Shown in pieces: positions 15,501-21,750 of a stretch of DNA of 21,750 nt (positions within the stretch are counted from its first letter, which is position 1; each line of letters starts with the position of its first letter). Origin of the DNA: JBFWNG01 sp050251195 (GTDB taxonomy: Bacteria > Bdellovibrionota_B > Oligoflexia > Oligoflexales > Oligoflexaceae); assembly GCA_050251195.1 (NCBI GenBank), contig JBFWNG010000025.1:1-21750 (forward strand). Direction: 5' to 3'. The notes under the pieces are model-generated. The model was not told where the DNA came from and did no database searches. It was given only the letters and a program-made list of their open reading frames with translations. The position numbers and the translations under genes are program-made.

Positions 15501-18122
15501 CGTTTGATTCGCGTTGACGAACCGAACGGTTGCAACAACTGTCTGGGAACGGTTTCGTCGCCGCTGCAACCGACCAGCTATGTTTATGACGCGCTGGACA
15601 GCTTGCGCCAGGTGACGCAGGGCAGCCAGAACCGCTACTTTATGTACGATTCGCTGTCGCGGCTGATTCGCGCAAAGAACCCTGAGCAAGCCGCCAACGG
15701 CAATATCGCGCTCAGCGATCCCATCACCGGCAACAGCCAATGGTCAATGGCTTATTCCTATGATGCCGCCGGAAACATGTTGACGCGGGTTGACGCTCGC
15801 AACGTGACGACGACTTATGCGTATGACAATTTGAACCGCAACACTGCGGTCAGCTACAACGACGGCGTCACGCCCGGACTCAACCGTTACTACGATGGAG
15901 CGACCAACGGAATAGGCCGGTTCTATTACAGCGTCACCTACAACACGCATCCGGTGACAAGCGGTCTGGCTTATCACCGGACGTTCATCACCGAATACGA
16001 TCCGCTGGGCAGGCCGAAACGATACGTGCCCGGTTTTTATCCCGGCAGCGGCAACTGGATTGATTACCAGATTCTGCGCAGTTACGATCTGGCTGGCAAC
16101 GTAACGCAGCAGACTTATCCGTCGAATCGCACCATCACCAACGGCTATGATGCGGCGGGCAGATTGAACAGCTTTACGGGGACTCTGGGCGACGGCAACA
16201 GCCGCAATTACGCGACGGGAATCACCTACACTCCGGCGGGGCAAATGAGCCGCGAGACTTTCGGTATGCAGGCAGCGACGCTTTATCACAATTTGCATTA
16301 CAACAACCGGCTGCAACTGGTGGACATTCGCGTCGGTGATAGTTCGACAGACGAATGGAATTGGAGCCGCGGCGCGTTGATCAGCTATTACGGCACGGCT
16401 GCGCGCGACGCGTGGGATCCTTTTAAGAACAGCCCGGACAACAACGGCAATGTGTTGCGGCAACTTCATTACGTTCCATTGAGCGGAGGCGGATACGTCT
16501 TGCCTCAACTGGACGATTACACCTACGATGAAGTGAACCGAATTAAGTCCGTCACTGAAGCGCAACTGAACAGCAGCGGAGGATGGACGTTCAATCTGTT
16601 CACTCAGAATTTCAACTACGACCGATGGGGCAATCGGACGGTCAGTTGTTCGCCTTGTCAGCCGGGAGTGACCGGCGACGTTTTCACGATTGACGCCGCT
16701 ACCAACCGCATCACGGCCAAGAACGGCACGGGGATGACGTATGATTTGGCGGGCAATCAGACTTACGACACGACGGGCAATCGCTGGTTCGACGGCGAAA
16801 ACCGAATGCACAAGGCGACGCAAGGCAGCGTGACCAGCCATTACGTTTACGACGCTGACGGTAAACGAGTCCGCCGCATCATCGGCTCAACCGAAACCTG
16901 GATGATTTACGGTGTGGACGGCGAACTGGTCGCGGAATACGCCGCAGCAGCATCGGCCACGAATCCGCAGAAAGAATACGGTTATCGTTCTGGGCAAATG
17001 CTGATCGCGGCGGAAACCTCTCCGCTGAAAATCACCTGGCTGGTGACGGATCACCTCGGAACTCCGCGAATGAACATCCGGGGAACTGGCACTGACGGCG
17101 GCTCATTGGCCAGCGTGACTCGGCATGATTACCTGCCATTCGGAGAAGACCTGGTCGCCGGAATCCGCGTAAATGGCGGGAGCGGCCAACACGGCTACGA
17201 ACCTCCGCCGGATGGAGTAAGGCAGAAATTTACCGGTAAGGAAAGAGATACGGAGACGGGACTGGATTATTTTGGCGCACGCTACTTCACTTCATCACAA
17301 GGACGGTTTGCCAGTGTTGATCCCAAAGAAATAGTTTTTGAGTCGAATCAGATCAATTTTCTTGCCTACCTCAGCAATCCGCAAAACTGGAACCGATATA
17401 GTTATGTGCTGAATAACCCGTTATCTCTTATTGATCCAGATGGTAGAGAACCAAATAAGGCACAAGCAGGAACCGCGCAACAAGTAGTTGCTGTAATTCA
17501 GCAAATAGAGAGAGACAATCCAGCTGCCTCTCGCAGAGAGATATTAGAACGAACTGCAAGACACTTCGAAAATCAAGTTGATAATGTACCCGGCAATGTC
17601 AGGTATGTTTATACAAAGAAAAGTGGTTGGATAGATGCCAAACACTTCTTTGCAGCGGCTGAAACCGCTGCCAGTTATGGCGAGGTGGTTACTAATACAG
17701 GAGGATTGCTTGTAGAGATAATGCAAACACTCGAGCGAAATGACAGTGCTTTTTCCTATGAAGATTTAGGTTCAAATGCGGCAGGCGCGGATTTTGGTGA
17801 CGACGTCTTCAACCCAAATGGAAGTCTTGTGTCGGAACAAGTTGCAAGCTATTTCAATAGTTTAGGGGCTCTTGCACCTCAAGCTGCTCCAAACTTCAAC
17901 CAACTCCCCGCTGCCGCTGACACCCCAGGGCAAGGTTCACGGACATCACAGACAACAAGCAGTAGGACGACTTCTACGCAAAGTACGCGGCGGAGTGCTA
18001 ATACCCAAAGCCAATCAGCTACGGGTAGCGCAAGGAGCGCTACGAGTCATAGTGCAGGACAAGCGTGCCCTGAAGCTCGATGCAAACAAAAATCTAGCAC
18101 TGGCTCAAATAATAGTAATTGA
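12600..18122 (+). CDS. Exported Rhs/YD-repeat polymorphic-toxin protein, full length
   Basis: 1840 residues; ATG 12600 follows AAGGGGG by 4 bases. Residues 1-32 are a Sec signal peptide (LLPLLLLIGTTEALA, cleavage after A30-L31-A32). An N-terminal region (about 35-450) opens with the conserved GSLNVALPLLGLGGRGGAGF stretch. YD repeats follow through about residue 1200 (for example YDALDSLRQVTQ near 997, YDAAGNMLTRVDA near 1054, YDAAGRLNSFTG near 1182). The Rhs-associated core includes DHLGTPRMNIRG, HDYLPFGED, GKERDTETGLDYFGARYF (KERD at 1547-1550) and ends at LIDPDG (1610-1615). In this family the repeats form a shell around a C-terminal toxin, normally released after DPxG. The tip (1616-1840) is AT-richer. 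It contains SGWIDAKHFFAAAETAASYG, GLLVEIMQ and AFSYEDLGSNAAGADFG, then a Ser/Thr/Gln-rich tail. I do not recognise the tip family. A small membrane protein gene follows after 22 bases. Confidence 0.9.
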   Translation: MFTLHRNKLSLRFATSYLLPLLLLIGTTEALAQYSQTAIDGRTPADLQQGAPAGAFVLSGFENINHYNGSLNVALPLLGLGGRGGAGFGMTLKIDEKLGIYRYVDWNETYGQDLTWSAGDSWRVGYGPGVMIGKWATNHPQDGTPLNCQQYVPDYEYNTRLYFTTAEGTEIQLHDKQYGGSLYLRNPCTVPPSTPMRNRGKVFVSADGESMTFISDADIIDNLITDPSQEFYPSGYLLLSNGTRYRIDNGKISWLRDRNGNKTTFTYQVLYGGYSWRMLTATDSLNRQVTVTYNDTIGSYDEIIYKGFGGATRSIKVWHHWMHDAMRPDQIIKKANQLFPEVYNGGNIWSGDYDFDMAVVSKVELPDGRSYRFYYNSFGEVARVILPTGGGRDYDYYSPFYQTYGTNSLGLTVMRRLNKRTTYNTLTPTTPPGNPPAGTVEQIENYVKEGNWNGPANVWIETRSANNTLLSQSKVYFHGSGADSILSNIGAAGFTDWLSGREYKNEAYNVVNGVAGSLLRVTNSTWSPSTSCYCPPPTPPHIDEAVSTLVDTNQVTKQTFSYDQYNNQTDVYEYHYGTGSAGSLARRIHTDYLTSGYDTIVGGTSAPDAVATIHIRSFPTERKVYDAGGTLRSRTAYEYDNYNQGSSDAFHASLVNRTSISGLVSRNNQTPAGGYNPVIDYNRGNITKTTSYLLDNSGNVTGSVSSHAQYDIAGNVVKTLDPRSTTSNLIATNFDFSDHFGSPDDDARANSTPMELSGQYSFAFPTKVTNALGHEAYTQFDYYIGKPVNTEDPNGIVSSVAYSDDLDRPTQAIQARYKYGSGATSVKRQTTIVYDDTNRRITTSGDRDTYNDNILTGRAYYDGLGRTWRSAAYEGNTGAGNTWAVADTQFDALGRVSQVSNPYRAADPNTASPPSGTWTTTSYDALSRVIEVQAPDTAKVTTGYSGNTVTVTDQTGKQRRSLTDALGRLIRVDEPNGCNNCLGTVSSPLQPTSYVYDALDSLRQVTQGSQNRYFMYDSLSRLIRAKNPEQAANGNIALSDPITGNSQWSMAYSYDAAGNMLTRVDARNVTTTYAYDNLNRNTAVSYNDGVTPGLNRYYDGATNGIGRFYYSVTYNTHPVTSGLAYHRTFITEYDPLGRPKRYVPGFYPGSGNWIDYQILRSYDLAGNVTQQTYPSNRTITNGYDAAGRLNSFTGTLGDGNSRNYATGITYTPAGQMSRETFGMQAATLYHNLHYNNRLQLVDIRVGDSSTDEWNWSRGALISYYGTAARDAWDPFKNSPDNNGNVLRQLHYVPLSGGGYVLPQLDDYTYDEVNRIKSVTEAQLNSSGGWTFNLFTQNFNYDRWGNRTVSCSPCQPGVTGDVFTIDAATNRITAKNGTGMTYDLAGNQTYDTTGNRWFDGENRMHKATQGSVTSHYVYDADGKRVRRIIGSTETWMIYGVDGELVAEYAAAASATNPQKEYGYRSGQMLIAAETSPLKITWLVTDHLGTPRMNIRGTGTDGGSLASVTRHDYLPFGEDLVAGIRVNGGSGQHGYEPPPDGVRQKFTGKERDTETGLDYFGARYFTSSQGRFASVDPKEIVFESNQINFLAYLSNPQNWNRYSYVLNNPLSLIDPDGREPNKAQAGTAQQVVAVIQQIERDNPAASRREILERTARHFENQVDNVPGNVRYVYTKKSGWIDAKHFFAAAETAASYGEVVTNTGGLLVEIMQTLERNDSAFSYEDLGSNAAGADFGDDVFNPNGSLVSEQVASYFNSLGALAPQAAPNFNQLPAAADTPGQGSRTSQTTSSRTTSTQSTRRSANTQSQSATGSARSATSHSAGQACPEARCKQKSSTGSNNSN
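16264..17324 (+). repeat. Rhs core repeat, copy A (within the full-length gene)
   Basis: This part of the full-length gene, residues about 1223-1575, is repeated downstream at 18434-19494 (copy B, constant offset 2170) and at 20678-21730 (copy C, shorter at its 5' end, one extra codon near its 3' end). Copies A and B are identical over 16264-16499 and 18434-18669, and then differ mostly at third codon positions. Similarity ends where the tips begin. Confidence 0.9.
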
Positions 18123-18144
18123 GGCAGTTGACATACAATAAAGA

Positions 18145-18405
18145 ATGATTATGAGTCGAAGCGTAAAATCATTTATGTGGTGTTCCGTATTGCTTTTTGC
18201 AATATCCATCGCCACTTGTCACTTCGGTGTAAGTTATGAGGAAAGCAAGATACCACCAGAAATTCGTGAAAATATGAGTGACACTGACTGGATTGGTATT
18301 AAATGGATATTGCGCGGAATGCTTATTCTACTACTTTCCGTTATCTCAATGATTATTGCTGCAACTATTTTGGGTGTGCAACAATGGAAAGGTAAGAAGA
18401 GATGA
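18145..18405 (+). CDS. Small two-TM membrane protein, candidate immunity protein for the full-length Rhs tip
   Basis: 86 residues from ATG 18145; an in-frame ATG at 18151 is equally possible, and there is no strong SD. Predicted TM1 covers about 9-27 (FMWCSVLLFAISIATCHFGV) and TM2 about 51-76 (IKWILRGMLILLLSVISMII and on). Between them is an acidic loop with YEESKIPPEIRENMSDTD, and the protein ends in a basic WKGKKR. It starts 22 bases after the Rhs stop and 31 bases before the first orphan module, which is where immunity genes sit in Rhs loci. No family is recognised. Immunity is inferred from position, size and topology: a membrane immunity protein would suit a toxin acting in or at the cell envelope. 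Confidence 0.65.
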   Translation: MIMSRSVKSFMWCSVLLFAISIATCHFGVSYEESKIPPEIRENMSDTDWIGIKWILRGMLILLLSVISMIIAATILGVQQWKGKKR

Positions 18406-18433
18406 AACGGCTTAAAAGGTCGGGAATTTTTCA

Positions 18434-19494
18434 GTATGCAGGCAGCGACGCTTTATCACAATTTGCATTACAACAACCGGCTGCAACTGGTGGACATTCG
18501 CGTCGGTGATAGTTCGACAGACGAATGGAATTGGAGCCGCGGCGCGTTGATCAGCTATTACGGCACGGCTGCGCGCGACGCGTGGGATCCTTTTAAGAAC
18601 AGCCCGGACAACAACGGCAATGTGTTGCGGCAACTTCATTACGTTCCATTGAGCGGAGGCGGATACGTCCTGCCGCAACTGGACGATTACAACTACGACG
18701 AAGTGAATCGAATTAAGTCCGTCACCGAAGCTCAACTGAACAGCAGTGGCGGATGGACGTTCAATCTGTTCACTCAGAATTTCGGCTATGACCGTTGGGG
18801 AAACCGATCGGTCAGTTGTTCGCCTTGCCAGCCGGGAGTGACCGGCGACGTTTTCACGATTGACGCCGCCACCAATCGCATCACGGCCAAGAACGGCAAC
18901 GGGATGACTTATGACGCGGCGGGAAATCAGACTTACGACGTGACTGGCAATCGCTGGTTCGACGGCGAAAACCGCATGCACAAAGCCACTCAGGGCGGAA
19001 CTACCAGCCATTACGTTTACGACGCCGATGGAAAACGAGTGAGGAGAATAATCGGCTCAACCGAAACCTGGATGATTTACGGCGTGGACGGCGAACTGGT
19101 CGCGGAATACGCCGCCGCAGCCTCGGCTTCGAGTCCGCAGAAAGAATACGGTTACCGCTCAGGGCAAATGCTGATCGCGGCGGAAACTTCTCCGTTGAAA
19201 ATCACCTGGATGGTGACCGATCATCTGGGAACTCCGCGCATGAACATCCGAGGAACTGGAACCGACGGGGGCTCGCTGGCCAGCGTCACCCGCCACGATT
19301 ACCTCCCCTTCGGAGAAGACCTGATCGCCGGTATCCGCGTAAATGGCGGCGCTGGCCAACACGGCTACGAACCTCCGCCAGATGGTGTAAGGCAGAAATT
19401 TACTGGGAAAGAGCGAGATAATGAGACGGGGCTGGATTACTTCGGCGCGAGATGCTTTGCTTCAGCGCAAGGAAGATTCACTAGCCCGGACGAC
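18434..19494 (+). repeat. Rhs core repeat, copy B (orphan module 1)
   Basis: This copies 16264-17324 at offset 2170 and replaces everything upstream of that point: no signal peptide, N-terminal region or YD shell is present. Homology with copy A stops within about 2-10 bases upstream of ATG 18436 (TTCGGTATG in A, TTCAGTATG in B). The first 236 bases are identical to copy A and later differences are mostly synonymous. GARYF of copy A reads GARCF here. Confidence 0.9.
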
Positions 19495-20256
19495 TACTGG
19501 AAGGATTCACATGTTGCGGATCCGCAAAGCTGGAACAAATACGCTTATGTCCGCAACAATCCATTGAAGTATATTGATCCGTCAGGCGAAAAAGCGACTG
19601 TCACGATTGAAACAGATGAGGAACACAAGCGGGGAAGAATCAAGATCAACGCCTCATTTGCTATCTGGGCTAATAGTAGCAATATTAGCCAGAGTGACCT
19701 ACAAAACGCAGCAGCAAGCATTAAGTCAACAATAGAAGGAGCCTGGACTGGTACTTTCGAGAAGGATGGAATTACTTATACAGTAGAAACTACTATTGAT
19801 GTTCAGGTAAAGGGAAATGAAAAGGACGCTATGGCCTCAGGTGCTCAGAATGTTATCGAACTTAGTGATGGACCTGCTATTCCCGGAAAATCGAACAGCT
19901 ATGTGGATCCTCGCCCACTCCTTGGAGGGCCTGACACTGGTAAGTGGAATATCCATTTGTTGACAAGTGATTCCGGACATGAGTTCACTCACTTGTTGGG
20001 TGTAGGTGACAGAAAAAGTGGGACAGATCTGTCTAATACAAACATTCTCAACGATAGCTCGATTTCTAGAATCGCGACAGCCAATGATTATAACTGGGCA
20101 TTTGGCGGAGAAATCCGGTCTCACCGGAATGGAAGTCGCCCTTACTTGAAAGACCCTACTGCTGAGCTTGGTAAAGGGCCACAATTTGTGCGTGGCAAGC
20201 CGCGTTCCACGACCACAACCAGGATATTACGAACGCCGTTTATATGGTGGAGGTAA
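18436..20256 (+). CDS. Orphan Rhs module with metzincin-like metallopeptidase tip (5'-truncated)
   Basis: 606 residues from ATG 18436, which corresponds to Met1223 of the full-length protein. It lacks signal peptide and shell, and no good SD precedes it (AAAAGG is 16 bases away), so as it stands it is probably silent or weakly expressed. The core runs to IDPSG (380-384). The tip (385-606) has a beta-rich start (KATVTIETDEEHKRGRIKIN) and then DSGHEFTHLLGVGD: H515, E516, H519, G522, D525. That is the HExxHxxGxxD form of the metzincin zinc site, in which E516 is catalytic and H515, H519 and D525 bind zinc. Thirteen residues later NILND (536-540) lies where a Met-turn is expected, with Leu in place of Met. 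A zinc endopeptidase toxin is the likely product; its substrate is unknown. The last codons contain the SD of the next gene. Confidence 0.8.
   Translation: MQAATLYHNLHYNNRLQLVDIRVGDSSTDEWNWSRGALISYYGTAARDAWDPFKNSPDNNGNVLRQLHYVPLSGGGYVLPQLDDYNYDEVNRIKSVTEAQLNSSGGWTFNLFTQNFGYDRWGNRSVSCSPCQPGVTGDVFTIDAATNRITAKNGNGMTYDAAGNQTYDVTGNRWFDGENRMHKATQGGTTSHYVYDADGKRVRRIIGSTETWMIYGVDGELVAEYAAAASASSPQKEYGYRSGQMLIAAETSPLKITWMVTDHLGTPRMNIRGTGTDGGSLASVTRHDYLPFGEDLIAGIRVNGGAGQHGYEPPPDGVRQKFTGKERDNETGLDYFGARCFASAQGRFTSPDDYWKDSHVADPQSWNKYAYVRNNPLKYIDPSGEKATVTIETDEEHKRGRIKINASFAIWANSSNISQSDLQNAAASIKSTIEGAWTGTFEKDGITYTVETTIDVQVKGNEKDAMASGAQNVIELSDGPAIPGKSNSYVDPRPLLGGPDTGKWNIHLLTSDSGHEFTHLLGVGDRKSGTDLSNTNILNDSSISRIATANDYNWAFGGEIRSHRNGSRPYLKDPTAELGKGPQFVRGKPRSTTTTRILRTPFIWWR
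20249..20253 (+). promoter_or_regulatory. Strong Shine-Dalgarno inside the end of the metallopeptidase module
   Basis: GGAGG lies in the final Trp-Arg codons of the orphan module, just before its TAA (20254-20256) and 7 bases before ATG 20261. It fixes the start of the small membrane protein and ties its translation to the end of the toxin gene. Confidence 0.7.
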
Positions 20257-20260
20257 GAGT

Positions 20261-20470
20261 ATGAGGAGACAATGTTTCGGATTCTTCATCATCGCGTTGG
20301 CTGCAGAGCTTGTAACCACGCTATTTCAGCGATTCCGCACTGTGACAGATGTTTCTCCCGGTCTTTACTTTAGTAGTTTCAGAAGCTTTCTCTTGGAGAG
20401 ATTATTGGTTTGGATTATTGTTTTTGCTCTTCTCAGTGGGATTATGGCTTTATGGGGCAAGTCTAAATGA
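20261..20470 (+). CDS. Small two-TM membrane protein, candidate immunity protein for the metallopeptidase tip
   Basis: 69 residues, beginning MRRQCFGFFIIALAAELVTT. The frame is open upstream to 20168, but ATG 20261 has the ideal SD GGAGG and follows the toxin stop by 4 bases. TM1 covers about 6-22, a loop with RFRTVTDVSPGLYFSSFR follows, TM2 covers about 47-65 (LLVWIIVFALLSGIMALWG), and the end is basic (KSK). It shares no clear sequence similarity with the 86-residue protein at 18145, as expected if each protects against its own tip. An overlapping frame (20349-20537) is also hydrophobic and protein-like, so a frameshift in this gene cannot be excluded. No known family is recognised. Confidence 0.6.
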   Translation: MRRQCFGFFIIALAAELVTTLFQRFRTVTDVSPGLYFSSFRSFLLERLLVWIIVFALLSGIMALWGKSK

Positions 20471-20677
20471 AAGCACCGCAAAGGCCATACCGAATGAGCA
20501 TGTGCGAAATGCATTTGATAGCAATTCCCATCCATAGAGTTTGGGTACTTCAGTTGAATGGCTTTTCTTTTAGCTGCTCTTCTTCCTTGTGGTGGATCGT
20601 TTCTGAAGAAAGCCTGAGCCATCATTGCCTGCTTTGGCGCAGGCCCTCATACGAGAGGGGAGTATTCAGCTGAGGGC
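20471..20677 (+). other. Spacer between orphan modules 1 and 2
   Basis: 207 bases with no convincing gene. The frame 20467-20673 starts on the preceding stop codon (ATGA) but encodes a sequence with no recognisable character. Two short inverted repeats lie back to back: GCCTGC/GCAGGC (20627-20632 and 20639-20644) and CCCTC/GAGGG (20644-20648 and 20655-20659). They share a base and no T-run follows. They could weakly end transcription or mark the module boundary 20 bases downstream. Confidence 0.4.

Positions 20678-21750
<1,073 letters not shown>

Noticed and set aside
15744..16841. Long antisense open frame (365 codons) inside the Rhs gene, with parallel antisense frames at 18412-19011, 20666-20911 and 21053-21244
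   Set aside because: They mirror the three copies of the Rhs core. The product is Val/Ile/Arg/Ala-rich, as expected from the complement of this codon usage, and has no family motif or SD.
17872..18141. Alternative frame of 89 codons over the Ser/Thr-rich tail of the full-length Rhs protein, raising the idea of a frameshift in the tail
   Set aside because: The Rhs frame stays open with a clean stop just before the next gene. The alternative frame has no SD or recognisable motif. Ser/Thr-rich tails are plausible in such proteins. Only homologs could settle it.

Overview
The window looks like a chromosomal accessory region of a Gram-negative environmental bacterium. Acidobacteriota, perhaps Blastocatellia, is my best guess. 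It rests on the style of the Sec-exported Rhs protein (DHLGTPRM, GKERDxETGLDYFGARYF), on the many fused glycosyltransferases, and on a CCACGAAG-type intergenic hairpin. No rRNA, tRNA or marker gene is present to confirm it. I see no CRISPR array and no complete insertion sequence.

Left part (about 1-11,350). The first 118 bases hold what looks like the 3' end of a transposase on the + strand. Converging on it is a minus-strand block of six glycosyltransferase genes, read from right to left: a GT4-like+GT2 fusion (11345-9024), a GT2 with an N-terminal beta domain (8861-7116), a GT4 (7112-5874), a second GT2 with a similar N-terminal domain (about 5829-4357), a methyltransferase/coiled-coil/GT2/GT2 fusion (4047-1282) and a GT4 (1266-145). 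No polymerase, flippase, Wzz or sugar-nucleotide gene is visible, so this is part of a larger surface-polysaccharide or protein-glycosylation locus. The five leftmost genes (145-8861) are plainly AT-rich. The 9024-11345 gene and the Rhs cores are GC-richer, with a sharp change near 8.9-9.0 kb.

Middle (11,352-12,095). This is a divergent intergenic region. It carries an imperfect 29-bp inverted repeat (11484-11553), a weak promoter-like sequence, and a structured leader ending in a perfect 9-1-9 palindrome (12062-12080) just before the Shine-Dalgarno sequence of the next gene.

Right part (12,096-21,750), + strand. A small membrane-anchored, cupredoxin-like protein with no copper ligands is followed 51 bases later by an 1840-residue exported Rhs/YD-repeat protein. 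Its C-terminal tip is of a type I do not recognise. A small two-TM protein gene follows 22 bases later and is a candidate immunity gene. Next come two 5'-truncated Rhs modules that begin at almost the same codon of the Rhs core. The first (18436-20256) carries a different tip, a zincin-type metallopeptidase with HEFTHLLGVGD, and its own small two-TM candidate immunity gene whose SD lies in the toxin's last codons. The second (from 20678) has no start codon near its 5' end and runs off the window before its tip. A 236-bp tract is identical between the full-length gene and the first orphan module, which suggests recent recombination. The layout fits a polymorphic-toxin array: one exported gene at the expression end, followed by orphan toxin/immunity modules that can be moved onto it by recombination in the conserved core. 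The function of the tips and the partner role of the small cupredoxin-like protein are inference.
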